Below are positions 25,845 to 34,708 of a stretch of 64,000 nt of DNA, piece by piece. A program made the position numbers and the translations under genes. The stretch spans positions 88,877 to 152,876 of the forward strand of contig JANQRP010000038.1 of assembly GCA_028284495.1 (NCBI GenBank), in the 5' to 3' direction. Below the pieces are notes generated by a model. It worked only from the letters and a program-made list of their open reading frames with translations. It searched no databases and was not told the origin of the DNA. Numbering within the stretch: position 1 is the stretch's first letter; each line of letters starts with the position of its first letter. Origin of the DNA: Longimicrobiales bacterium (GTDB lineage Bacteria; Gemmatimonadota; Gemmatimonadetes; Longimicrobiales; Gaopeijiaceae).

Positions 25845-27344
25845 TCACGAGCGCGCCGGTACCATCGCCGCCGCCCGCAGCAGCGCCCGCGCCTTGTTCA
25901 GCGTCTCGTCGTACTCCGACGCCGGCACCGAGTCCGCCACGATGCCGGCGCCTGCCTGCACGTAGGCGCGACCCTCGTGCACCAGTACGGTGCGGATCGT
26001 GATGGCCGTGTCCATGCGGCGCCCCCCCCACGAGATGTGGCCGACCGCGCCCGCGTAGGGCCCCCGTCGCACAGGCTCGAGCTCGTCGATGATCTCCATC
26101 GCGCGGATCTTGGGCGCACCCGACACCGTGCCCGCGGGGAAGCACGCCGCCAGCACGTCCAGCGCCGACCGGTCCTCGGCGAGCCGGCCTTCGACCTGAC
26201 TCACCACGTGCATGACGTGCGAGTAGCGCTCGACGATCATCCGCTCCGGCACGGTGACGGTGCCGTAGCGTGCGACGCGCCCCACGTCGTTCCGACCGAG
26301 ATCGACCAGCATCCTGTGCTCGGCCAGCTCCTTCTCGTCGGCGAGGAGGTCCTCGGCGAGGTCGCGGTCTTCCTCGGGCGTGGCGCCACGAGGCCTCGTG
26401 CCCGCAATGGGGCGCACCGTCACGACCTCGTCCTCCAGCCGCACGAGGACCTCGGGTGAGCTCCCGACCAGCGTGAGGCCGTCGAGCTCGAGGTAGTAGA
26501 GGTAGGGCGAGGGGTTGATCGAGCGCAGCGCCCGATAGAGGTCGAACGGCTCGCCCTCGAGTTCCATCGAGAGTCGCTGGCTCAGCACGACCTGGAAGGC
26601 GTCACCGGCCCGGATGTACTCGCGGATCCGCTCGACGCCGGCCTCGTACTCGGCGCGTGTCATGCTGGACTCGAACTCCGGATCGGCGTCGGGCTCGGGC
26701 CGGAGCTCGAGCGCCCCCGGGCCCTCGGCCACGCGGAGCTCGTCCACCAGCGTACGGGCCCGTGCGACCGCCTCGTGCCACGCCGTCCGCAGTTCGTCCT
26801 CGGTCGACCCGGCTTCGACGCGCGCGACCGCGATGGCCATCGCCCGGCCCTTCAGGTTGTCGATCGCGAGGACCACGTCGGTGAAGACGAACAGACCGTC
26901 GGGCGTCCCGAGGTCGTTCTCCGGCTCGTCGGGGAGGTGCTCGATGCGGCGCACCAGGTCGTAGCCGAAGAAGCCGACGGCGCCGCCCCAGAACCTCGGC
27001 AGGCCGGCGATCTCGGCGGGCTCCCACTCCGAGAGGCGCGCGTCGAGGTCGGCCAACGGGTCGTCCGTGTCGAGCGGCTTCCACCCGGTGGCCTCCGTCC
27101 ACCGCGACACGGCTTCTCCGCTCAGCCGCCACGCCTCCGACACCCGGTTGCCCACGAAGGAGTAGCGGGCCCACTGCTCGCCGCCGACCACGGACTCGAG
27201 GAGGAAGCCGAAGGGTGGGCGGCGCAGCTTGGCGTACGCCGTGACGGCGGTGTCGACGTCGAAGAGGAATTCACACCACACCGGGATCGCGGTCGCGTGG
27301 CGAGCGTGGCGCTGGAATTCCTCGAAGGTCGGGCGTAACTCCAT
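25845..27344 (-). CDS. trpE: Anthranilate synthase component I (chorismate-binding)
   Basis: This 499-residue enzyme converts chorismate to anthranilate with ammonia supplied by component II, the first step of tryptophan synthesis. The N-terminal domain has LLESVVGGEQWARYSF (tryptophan feedback-site region). The chorismate-binding domain has AGDAFQVVLSQR, NPSPYLYYLEL, PIAGTRPRG, LVDLGRNDVGRV and CFPAGTVSGAPKIRAMEII. No trpG or other trp gene is adjacent; the neighbour hyuA is divergent. A para-aminobenzoate synthase role is less likely given the LLES-type N-terminus. Confidence 0.94.
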   Translation of the reverse strand: MELRPTFEEFQRHARHATAIPVWCEFLFDVDTAVTAYAKLRRPPFGFLLESVVGGEQWARYSFVGNRVSEAWRLSGEAVSRWTEATGWKPLDTDDPLADLDARLSEWEPAEIAGLPRFWGGAVGFFGYDLVRRIEHLPDEPENDLGTPDGLFVFTDVVLAIDNLKGRAMAIAVARVEAGSTEDELRTAWHEAVARARTLVDELRVAEGPGALELRPEPDADPEFESSMTRAEYEAGVERIREYIRAGDAFQVVLSQRLSMELEGEPFDLYRALRSINPSPYLYYLELDGLTLVGSSPEVLVRLEDEVVTVRPIAGTRPRGATPEEDRDLAEDLLADEKELAEHRMLVDLGRNDVGRVARYGTVTVPERMIVERYSHVMHVVSQVEGRLAEDRSALDVLAACFPAGTVSGAPKIRAMEIIDELEPVRRGPYAGAVGHISWGGRRMDTAITIRTVLVHEGRAYVQAGAGIVADSVPASEYDETLNKARALLRAAAMVPARS

Positions 27345-27413
27345 GATCGCTCTTTCAGGGGAGGCGTGGCCGGGAGGCCCGCGCGTGCCGCACGTGGATC
27401 GCGAGGTTCGAGA

Positions 27414-29483
27414 ATGTCCCGAGTGCCCGAGGATGGGTCAACCGTGGTCGTCGCCGTCGACACGGGCGGTACGTTCACGGACCTCGTCGCGCTGGACGCG
27501 GGGGACCGACGGAACGAGCCGGCGATCCGGACGCTCAAGGTCCCGAGCACGCCCGACGATCCCTCGCGCGCGATCGTGGGGGGACTCCGGCGCCTCTTTC
27601 CCGACGGTGGCCGGCTCCTGCTGCTCCACGGAAGCACCGTCGCCACCAACGCGCTGCTGGAGCGGCGAGGCGGCGACGTGCTGCTCGTCACCACGTCGGG
27701 CTTCGAGGACGTGCTGGAGATCGGCCGACAGAACCGTCCCCAGCTCTACGCGCTGGAGCCCCATCGGCCGCCGCCGCTGGTGCCGGCGGACCGGCGGGTC
27801 GGGGTGGAGGGCCGACTCGGCCCGGACGGTGCCGAGATCCGCCCGCTCGATCGGGATGCCGTGTCGGCCCTCTTGGACGCAGCCGGCGAGGCCGACGCGA
27901 TCGCCGTGGTCGGGATCCACTCGTACGCGAACGACGCCCACGAGCGCGCGATCGGCGAGATTCTCGCGGCGTCCGGAACGCCCGTTTCGCTTTCGGTGGA
28001 CGTACTGCCCGAGTTCCGCGAGTACGAACGCACCGCCACCACCGTCGTGAACGCGTACGTACAGCCGGTCATGGGGCGCTACCTGTCGGAGCTGGAGGCG
28101 GCGCTGGCGAACGACCCGGCCGGGGCACCGGATGGACCCGCGTCGGACGGCAAGCAGGCGCTCGTGGCCGAGCGGATCGAGGTGATGGGCTCGGCGGGGG
28201 GCCGGCTCCCGCTCGGCCGGGCCGCGCGGGAGCCCGTGCACACCGTACTGTCCGGGCCGGCGGGCGGGGTGGTCGGCGCGATGGCCTGGGCCCGGGCGCT
28301 CGGACGCGACGGTATCGTGACCTTCGACATGGGGGGTACCTCGACCGACGTGTCGCTGTGTCCGGGTCGTCCGCTCCGCACCCGCGAGTTCGAGGTCGCA
28401 GGCGTTCCCGTGGCGATCCCGGTCCTCGACATCCACACGGTGGGTGCGGGCGGCGGATCGATCGCGCGGGTCGACGCCGGCGCCGCCCTGAGGGTCGGCC
28501 CCGAGAGCGCGGGAGCCGAGCCGGGCCCGATCTGCTACGGGCGCGGTGGGCGATCCGTCACCGTCACCGACGCCCACGTCTGGCTCGGCCGGATCCCGCC
28601 GGGCGCGTTTCGGGCGGGTGCGAACGAGCTGGACCGGCCCGCGATCGAGGGTCCGCTCTCTGAGCTGGCCGGCCGCCTCGGCACGACGCTGGAGGCGGCG
28701 GCCGAGGGCGTGCTGGAGGTTGCCACCACGACCATGGAGCGGGCGCTTCGCGTGATCTCCGTCGAGCGGGGTTTCGACCCCGCGGAGCTCGCGCTGGTGG
28801 CCTTCGGAGGAGCGGGTGGCCTGCACGCCGCGGAGCTCGCCGCACGACTCGGGTGCGCGGAGGCGCTCGTGCCCCCCGCGGCAGGCCTCCTCTCGGCGTG
28901 GGGCATCCTCGCGGCGCCGCCGGCGCACGAACTCTCCCGCTCCGTGCTGCGGCCCATCGATGACGCGGCCCTCCCGGCCCTGGTCGACGACATGGCCGAA
29001 GCCGCGCGCGCCCACCTCGAGGGGGAAGGTGTGGCGAGCGGCGACGTGGAGGTGGAGCGATGGGTCGACGCCCGGTACGTCGGACAGAGCTTCGAGATTC
29101 GCGTCCCGGCCGACGGCCCGACCTCGGAGTGGGCGTCGGCGTTCCACCAGGCCCACGAGCGACGCTACGGCTACGCCCGCCCCGACCGCACGGTCGAGGC
29201 GGTCACACTGCGCACGGCGGCACGCGGCCCGGCCCGTAATCTCGTGACGGTGGACGCCAGGGGCGATTCGGGCGGAGCCAACCCTTCGGCCGCCACACAC
29301 GTCTGGTTGAACGGAGAGGCGCGGGAGGTACCGGTCGATCGCCGGTCCGATCTCGCACCCGACGCGCACCTCGTCGGGCCACGCGTGATCGTGGACGCCT
29401 CCGAGACGACCTGGGTGCCTCCGGGGCACGAGATCCTGGCGCACGCGAGCGGTGTACTCCGCCTGCGACGGATCCCGGAATGA
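27414..29483 (+). CDS. Hydantoinase A/oxoprolinase subunit (HyuA-like)
   Basis: This 689-residue ATP-dependent amidohydrolase subunit starts with the actin-fold phosphate loop VVAVDTGGTFTDLV. It carries LLHGSTVATNALLERRG, DMGGTSTDVSLC, HTVGAGGGSIARVD and GPICYGRGG, all typical of hydantoinase/5-oxoprolinase A. The usual B subunit gene (HyuB) is not next to it, which is unusual. The ATG at 27414 is preferred because the upstream codons add an Arg/Gly-rich stretch without family match. The substrate (hydantoin, oxoproline or other cyclic amide) is undetermined. Confidence 0.91.
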   Translation: MSRVPEDGSTVVVAVDTGGTFTDLVALDAGDRRNEPAIRTLKVPSTPDDPSRAIVGGLRRLFPDGGRLLLLHGSTVATNALLERRGGDVLLVTTSGFEDVLEIGRQNRPQLYALEPHRPPPLVPADRRVGVEGRLGPDGAEIRPLDRDAVSALLDAAGEADAIAVVGIHSYANDAHERAIGEILAASGTPVSLSVDVLPEFREYERTATTVVNAYVQPVMGRYLSELEAALANDPAGAPDGPASDGKQALVAERIEVMGSAGGRLPLGRAAREPVHTVLSGPAGGVVGAMAWARALGRDGIVTFDMGGTSTDVSLCPGRPLRTREFEVAGVPVAIPVLDIHTVGAGGGSIARVDAGAALRVGPESAGAEPGPICYGRGGRSVTVTDAHVWLGRIPPGAFRAGANELDRPAIEGPLSELAGRLGTTLEAAAEGVLEVATTTMERALRVISVERGFDPAELALVAFGGAGGLHAAELAARLGCAEALVPPAAGLLSAWGILAAPPAHELSRSVLRPIDDAALPALVDDMAEAARAHLEGEGVASGDVEVERWVDARYVGQSFEIRVPADGPTSEWASAFHQAHERRYGYARPDRTVEAVTLRTAARGPARNLVTVDARGDSGGANPSAATHVWLNGEAREVPVDRRSDLAPDAHLVGPRVIVDASETTWVPPGHEILAHASGVLRLRRIPE

Positions 29484-29487
29484 TGCT

Positions 29488-29493
29488 ATCTTC
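29488..29493 (+). promoter_or_regulatory. Candidate -10 box for the DUF2723 gene
   Basis: TATCTT lies just after the hyuA stop and 54 nt before the GTG at 29548. The same hexamer occurs in front of the ABC exporter gene near 10.85 kb. The sequence 17 bp upstream (TGCGAC) is a poor -35, so this is a weak call. Confidence 0.3.
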
Positions 29494-29547
29494 CGCAGCC
29501 GTTCGCGCACGGCCCGATCCCGAATCCGACGACCGAGGCCCCACGTG

Positions 29548-31899
29548 GTGAAGGACGACTCCCCGACGACGAGCAGCTCCCCCGGACTCCCCGACGCAGC
29601 GGTGGCGGGGAGCGAGAAGCCGCCGTATCGGTGGGCCGCGGCGGCCGGTGCGTTCGTGTTCGCGATGTACGCCGCGACCCTCGCGCGCACCACCGCGTTC
29701 TGGGACACCAGCGAGTACATCGCCACCGCCTGGATGATGGGCGTGCCCCATCCGCCGGGGAATCCGCTCTTCGTCGTGCTGGCCCGCGCCTGGGCGATCC
29801 TGCTGGAGCCGACCGGCCTGTCGGTCGCCTTCCGGATCAACCTGTTCAGCGCGTTCATGAGCGCGGCCGCGCACGCGTTCTGGTTCCTCGTCTTCCACCA
29901 CATCCTCCGATTCTTCTCGGAGGACCGGCGCTTTCGACTCACCGGGGCGTTCGTATCGATCCTCGTGAGCGCGACCGCCTTCTCGGTCTGGAACCAGTCG
30001 AACGTCAACGAGAAGGTCTACACCGTCTCGCTGTTCACCATCGCGCTGCTCACCTGGCTCATCTTCCGGTGGCAGGAGCGGATCGGGAAGGGGAAGGACG
30101 ACAACCTGCTCGTCCTGATCGTGTTCGTGCTCGCGCTGTCCGTCGGGAACCACCTCATGGCGTTCCTGGCGGCTCCCGCGATCGGGATCTTCGTGCTCCT
30201 CTCGAACCCGAAGGCGCTCGCGAACTGGAAGCTGTATCCGGCCGGCGTCGCGGCGGTGCTGCTGGGCCTCTCGATCCATCTCTTCCTGCCGATCCGGGCC
30301 GAGCTTGACCCGGTGATCAACGAAGGCGCGCCCGAATGCGAGACGCTGACCGGTGCGCTCGCCTCGGTGGCGACCTACGGACGAGCCGGATGTGAGCAGC
30401 TCAACGCGTCGATCACGCGCGAGCAGTACAAGGCGCCCGGACAGGCGGGCCCCGGCCTCACGGGCCCGCGTCAGGCGCCGCCCGCATCGCAGTACCTGAA
30501 CTACCTCCAGTACTTCGACTGGCAGTGGTCGCGCTCCCTGCAGGGCACGGACACGCTGTTCCCGCCCATGCGGCTGCTGTTCACCATGATCTTCACCGCG
30601 CTCGGGGTGTGGGGCGCGATGGAGCACTGGCGCAACGACCGACGAAGTTTCTGGTACATCGCAACGCTGTTCGGGACGCTCTCGGTCGGGCTCGTGTGGT
30701 ACCTGAACTTCAAGTACGGCTACACGATTCCGGACCCGTTCAACGATCAGGATCTGCACGAGGTTCGAGAACGGGACTACTTCTTCATCGTCAGCTTCTC
30801 GGTGTGGGGGCTGTGGGCGGGTCTCGGCATCGCCGCGATCTGGCAGGCGCTCGCCGAGAAGGCGGGCACGCTGATGAAGGCGTCGCCCGTCCTCCTCGTC
30901 GCGCTGCTGCCGATGGCCCTGAACGCGTCCTGGGCCACACGGCACTACGACTACGCCGCCCGCGACTGGGCGTACAACCTTCTCCAGAGCGTCGAGCCGT
31001 ACGGGATCCTCTTCACCAACGGCGACAACGACACCTTCCCGCTCTGGTACCTCCAGGAGGTCGAAGGCATCCGGCGCGACGTCACGGTGATGGTGGTGTC
31101 GTACCTGAATACCAACTGGTACCCGAAGCAGCTCCGTGACCTGACGCGGCCGTGCCCCGATGGCGTGGACCCCCTCGAGGACCCGACGCGAATCGTCTGC
31201 CAGCGTCCCTACGAGCCGGACGGGCGGGCGGTGTACACGGCGGACCCGTCGTCGGTGACGGAGGGCACCGCGCTCGAACTCGCGGCACCGGTGACACCGC
31301 CGACGCAGAGCGCGTTCGCAGGGTTCAGCGACGCCGCGATCGACTCCGTCGCGGGGGAGATGTTCAACTCCGGACCCAACCCCACGACCGTGGACCTCGG
31401 ACTCGTCCAGGCCACGCTTCCGCCCGGGATCCTGATTCAGCCGTGGCACCGCTTCGCGCTGTCGGTCATCGCCAACTCGATCGGCGAGCGACCGATCTAC
31501 TTCGCGAGCAGCGGTGGCGCGTCCTCCACTCTCGGCCTGGACGGCTACAACGTTCGGCACGGCCTCGCGTTCAAGCTCTATCCCGGCAACCCGGCGTCGG
31601 ACACGACGGGACGCATCGAGGCGATGCCGCCCCGCGGAGATTTCACGCCGTACACCGGCTTCTGGGTGGACATGACCCGCACCGAGCGGCTCATGGAAGA
31701 GGTCTTCGTGCATCGCGGGAACATCCCCGACTGGGACCACTGGCCCGACCACTCCACCGTCGGCATCCCGAACTACTACGCCTGGGCGTATCTCGGCCTC
31801 ATCCAGGGTGCCGCCAATCGGAACGACGCCGAGTCGCTCGATCGCTGGCGCATCAAGGCCGAGGATTGGACCGCGCTCGGGCGGACGGTGTCGCGATGA
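29548..31899 (+). CDS. DUF2723 membrane protein (TMEM260/O-mannosyltransferase-like)
   Basis: This 783-residue protein has about ten to eleven membrane helices in its first ~450 residues and a large extracytoplasmic C-terminal domain. The family signature is near the N-terminus: TTAFWDTSEYIATAWMMGVP followed by HPPGNPLF, where the Asp-Glu pair is the predicted catalytic site of GT-C glycosyltransferases. The C-terminal part has FTNGDNDTFPLWYLQEVEGI. It probably transfers a lipid-linked sugar to exported proteins. GTG at 29548 gives a short hydrophilic leader. ATGA overlap with the next gene. Confidence 0.9.
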   Translation: MKDDSPTTSSSPGLPDAAVAGSEKPPYRWAAAAGAFVFAMYAATLARTTAFWDTSEYIATAWMMGVPHPPGNPLFVVLARAWAILLEPTGLSVAFRINLFSAFMSAAAHAFWFLVFHHILRFFSEDRRFRLTGAFVSILVSATAFSVWNQSNVNEKVYTVSLFTIALLTWLIFRWQERIGKGKDDNLLVLIVFVLALSVGNHLMAFLAAPAIGIFVLLSNPKALANWKLYPAGVAAVLLGLSIHLFLPIRAELDPVINEGAPECETLTGALASVATYGRAGCEQLNASITREQYKAPGQAGPGLTGPRQAPPASQYLNYLQYFDWQWSRSLQGTDTLFPPMRLLFTMIFTALGVWGAMEHWRNDRRSFWYIATLFGTLSVGLVWYLNFKYGYTIPDPFNDQDLHEVRERDYFFIVSFSVWGLWAGLGIAAIWQALAEKAGTLMKASPVLLVALLPMALNASWATRHYDYAARDWAYNLLQSVEPYGILFTNGDNDTFPLWYLQEVEGIRRDVTVMVVSYLNTNWYPKQLRDLTRPCPDGVDPLEDPTRIVCQRPYEPDGRAVYTADPSSVTEGTALELAAPVTPPTQSAFAGFSDAAIDSVAGEMFNSGPNPTTVDLGLVQATLPPGILIQPWHRFALSVIANSIGERPIYFASSGGASSTLGLDGYNVRHGLAFKLYPGNPASDTTGRIEAMPPRGDFTPYTGFWVDMTRTERLMEEVFVHRGNIPDWDHWPDHSTVGIPNYYAWAYLGLIQGAANRNDAESLDRWRIKAEDWTALGRTVSR

Positions 31900-32144
31900 C
31901 CGGCGAGTCGTGGGTGAAGGTCGCGTCCTTCTCGGCCCGCTACCTCGCCGAGGTCTGGCTCGAGGCGCTCGACGCCGAAGGCATCCCGTTCCGCACACGA
32001 GGCGAGGAGTCGGGAATCTGGGGTCCGGGATTCGCGGGCCCGACGAGTCGTGGGTTCGAGATCCTGGTGCTGGAGCGCGACGTCGACGCGGCCGAGACGC
32101 TGCTCGCCTTCGAGGAGGGGGAAGAGGGCGCGGTGAAGCGCTGA
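31896..32144 (+). CDS. Small DUF2007-like protein
   Basis: This 82-residue soluble protein overlaps the DUF2723 gene by ATGA. It has the DUF2007 pattern: VKVASFSARYLAEVWLEALDAEGI, a middle RTRGEESG and a terminal FEILVLERDVDAAETLL. DUF2007 proteins are described as putative signal-transducing or PII-like modules with unknown ligand. Coupling to a glycosyltransferase-like gene is the only clue to its role. Confidence 0.72.
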   Translation: MTGESWVKVASFSARYLAEVWLEALDAEGIPFRTRGEESGIWGPGFAGPTSRGFEILVLERDVDAAETLLAFEEGEEGAVKR

Positions 32145-32147
32145 GCT

Positions 32148-33623
32148 TCAGCTCCGCTCCACGAGTCTCAGCGCCCCGGGCCCCGCCGGCACGGACCGGA
32201 ACATCGAGGGCCCCGACAGCCCCTCGCGCCTGAGTTCGAGGATCGCGTCGAACACCTCGGGGCAGGCATCCACGATGTCTCCACGGGTCACCAGCAGGAC
32301 CTGCTCGAAGTCGGACCCGATCTCGCGCCTCAACCACTCGACCGTACGGATCCGGATCGGCTCGTCGAGCCGGTCGAAGGGTTCGCCGAGGATGAACGGT
32401 GGTGTGGCGGTGCCGGCCCTCGCGGCCAGCGTCCGCACCGCCGCGATCCGGATCGCGACGAAGGCCGCCGCGAGGTCCTCCTCCGCCACGGGATGGAGCA
32501 CCCCCTCCACGCTGAAGAGCTCCAGTCGCCCGCTCTCCGTCCAGGAGATCGACAGGATGCGACCGGCGGTCATTCGCCCGAGGATGCGTGCCGCCCGATC
32601 GAGGAGAAGCGCCCTCGCCTCCCGCCGCATCGTGCGCGCGGTGTCGGCCAGCGCGACGTCGGCGGCCGACCAGACCTCGGGGTCCAGCGCCGCCGGCACG
32701 TTCGCGCCCCGCGGCGCCCGGGCACCGTGCGGGCCCGCCAGGTCCGTGAGCCGGCCCCGAAGCTCCTCCATCTCGTAGACCCGCGACCGGGCCACCTCGA
32801 CCCGTTCGGCGAGCGTCTCCGTCTCGGCGTGCATCCGGAGCGCACGGCGCTCCAGGTCGCGGAGCCGATCGGGCTTGTTCTCGAGCTGTTCGCGCCGGCG
32901 ACGCCACCAGCTCCCGTCCTGTACCACGTCCTCCCACTCGTCGCGCAGGAGGTCCTGCACGGCGGGAAGGTGGTCCGCGAGCGGGCGCCGACAGGTCGGG
33001 CATGTCGCATCCCCCCCCTCGGTGTCCAGCTCCGCCAGGCGGGACTTCAGTTCGCGGGCACGATCCCGGAACGTCTGCAGGTGGGTCTCCGCGTCCTGCC
33101 GCTCGCGAAGCCACTCCATGGTGGCCACCTCGAGGTCGCCCGACACCTCGGCGTCGTCGGCGCGCAGCGACCGCAACTCCGCTTCCAGCGCGTCGAGCTC
33201 CTCGGTCGCCCCCTCGAGCTCCCGGATCCTCGCGAGCACGGCCTCCGGCTCGACGCCGGCACGATCGGCATCGGGATCGACGCCGCGAAGCCGGCCGAGT
33301 TGGGCCCGCGCGGCCTCCACGCGGGCGAGCCCCTCGAGCATCGCCAGCGCCCGTGCGCCGGCGGTGACCACGGCCTCCGCCCTGTCGAGGTCACCGCCGT
33401 GCTCGAGCGAGGCGCGCAGGTCGGCGGGCAGGCGACTCAGCACGGGGTCGGGGACCCGTGGGAGCGTGGACACCGTCACCCCGGGACCACCGGAGAGCAT
33501 TCGATGGGCGAGGCGTCGGAGACGGCCGTCGCCGCCCACGACCGCCACCAGACCAGCGGGCAGATCCACGGAGATCGGCCCGATGCCCGTCATGGCCTCG
33601 CCGTGGACGGAGACGATCCTCAC
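32148..33623 (-). CDS. Rad50/SbcC-like coiled-coil protein with degenerate ATPase motifs
   Basis: This 491-residue protein is arranged as an SMC-type head, coiled coil (~90-330, interrupted) with a zinc-hook-like C208-P-T-C211, second coil and second head. The ATPase motifs are lost. The P-loop position reads VVGGDGRLRR (29-37) with no GK[S/T]. The Walker B position reads FILGEPFDRLDE, with Gly413 where the magnesium-binding Asp should be. No LSGGE signature is visible. The GTG start overlaps the Mre11-like stop by 4 nt (GTGA). It is last in a four-gene operon. It may be a structural partner or scaffold rather than an active ATPase. Confidence 0.8.
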   Translation of the reverse strand: MRIVSVHGEAMTGIGPISVDLPAGLVAVVGGDGRLRRLAHRMLSGGPGVTVSTLPRVPDPVLSRLPADLRASLEHGGDLDRAEAVVTAGARALAMLEGLARVEAARAQLGRLRGVDPDADRAGVEPEAVLARIRELEGATEELDALEAELRSLRADDAEVSGDLEVATMEWLRERQDAETHLQTFRDRARELKSRLAELDTEGGDATCPTCRRPLADHLPAVQDLLRDEWEDVVQDGSWWRRRREQLENKPDRLRDLERRALRMHAETETLAERVEVARSRVYEMEELRGRLTDLAGPHGARAPRGANVPAALDPEVWSAADVALADTARTMRREARALLLDRAARILGRMTAGRILSISWTESGRLELFSVEGVLHPVAEEDLAAAFVAIRIAAVRTLAARAGTATPPFILGEPFDRLDEPIRIRTVEWLRREIGSDFEQVLLVTRGDIVDACPEVFDAILELRREGLSGPSMFRSVPAGPGALRLVERS

Positions 33624-34708
33624 GGCGTTCGCGCCCCCGTCCGGCCCCGGCCCCCGCCACCTGAGCCCATGACCCGACGAAGGAGCGCCACCACGCGGTC
33701 GTCTGGCGCGTCCAGGGAGGTGGTCACGCGATCGATGAGCGGGGTCCGGTCCATCTCCGGCACCGGCGTGCCCGTGAGTTCGATCGAGAAGTGCAGCGCG
33801 CGATCGACGAGCGAGGCCAGGAACGTGGGATCGAGCCCGCGCAGATCGTCCGGGTGGGTCCCCTGCAGCCGAATCCGGACGATCTTCTCCTCGATACCAC
33901 CCGGCACCTCCCGGACCACCTCCTCGAGCCTCGCCTGGAGCCCCGCCGGGTCGCCCACGGGCACGTGCGTGGGTGCCAGCGCCACGACCGGGCGTCCGGG
34001 GACCGGGACGAAGGTGACCTCGCCCGCCTCCAGATCGGCGAGCACGAAGCCCTTCTCCTCGGCGGCTTCGTCCCACGGCGACACGCCTACCCGCTCGACG
34101 GCGCCGGAGTACACGACACCGTCGCGCACCCGGCGGAACGTGTGGTGCCCGCCCAGGGCCACGTAGTCCCAGCGGTCGTGTTCGATCGGGATGCCGCCGG
34201 CTTCACCGTCGTCCGGTCGGCCGTGCGCGACCACGATGTTCCAGCGCTGACGTGGATCGGGTTCGGGCGCCGGGAGCGGTCGCGTGAGGGCGGACCGGTA
34301 CGGGAGGAGGATGGCGTGGGTCCGGTGTCGAGGAAGCACCACGGCTCTCGCCCGGCCCGCCGCGGCATCGACGTTCGGGAAGGTGTCGAGGGCGGCGAGT
34401 GCGCCAGCGTCCTCCGTGCGCCGTGGCGTGTCGCGTGCGCCCGCGACCATGAGCACCCGGGTCTCCGGCAGCGCCGTTCTGAGCTCGTCCAGGCCGCGCG
34501 CCAGCGCCACGAGCGCCCCGGGCGGCGGGTTCGATCGATCGAAGACGTCGCCGGCCACGACCACGAGATCGGGACCCGCCTTCGCGATCGCCTCGATCGC
34601 TCGCTGGAACGCCACCGACAGGTCGCGCTCCCGCAGGTTCTGCCCTCGCTCGGCCCGATCGAAGGTTCGATGCCCGAGGTGCAGATCCGAGAGGTGCGCG
34701 ACGATCAT
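33620..34708 (-). CDS. Mre11/SbcD-like metallophosphoesterase with altered active site
   Basis: This 362-residue protein begins with the calcineurin-like motif SDLHLG (Asp8, His10) and has AGDVFDRSNP, which are motifs I and II. Motif III, normally GNHD, is G90-A-R-D93, so the metal-bridging Asn and catalytic His are missing. Motif IV (VVAHGRP) is present. Motif V, normally GHxH, reads G186-G-H-H-T. Loss of these residues should abolish normal two-metal nuclease chemistry. It is coupled by 4-nt overlaps to the membrane protein upstream and the Rad50-like gene downstream. Confidence 0.82.
   Translation of the reverse strand: MIVAHLSDLHLGHRTFDRAERGQNLRERDLSVAFQRAIEAIAKAGPDLVVVAGDVFDRSNPPPGALVALARGLDELRTALPETRVLMVAGARDTPRRTEDAGALAALDTFPNVDAAAGRARAVVLPRHRTHAILLPYRSALTRPLPAPEPDPRQRWNIVVAHGRPDDGEAGGIPIEHDRWDYVALGGHHTFRRVRDGVVYSGAVERVGVSPWDEAAEEKGFVLADLEAGEVTFVPVPGRPVVALAPTHVPVGDPAGLQARLEEVVREVPGGIEEKIVRIRLQGTHPDDLRGLDPTFLASLVDRALHFSIELTGTPVPEMDRTPLIDRVTTSLDAPDDRVVALLRRVMGSGGGGRGRTGARTP

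Noticed and set aside
29203..33114. A 1303-codon open frame on the minus strand across the DUF2723 region
   Set aside because: It lies antisense to well-supported genes, has Arg/Pro/Gly-rich composition and no domain. Such long shadows are expected in DNA of this GC content.
32148..34708. Functional SbcCD nuclease
   Set aside because: Both proteins lack residues needed for catalysis or ATP binding (GARD, GGHHT, no GK[S/T]), so I did not assign sbcC/sbcD symbols.
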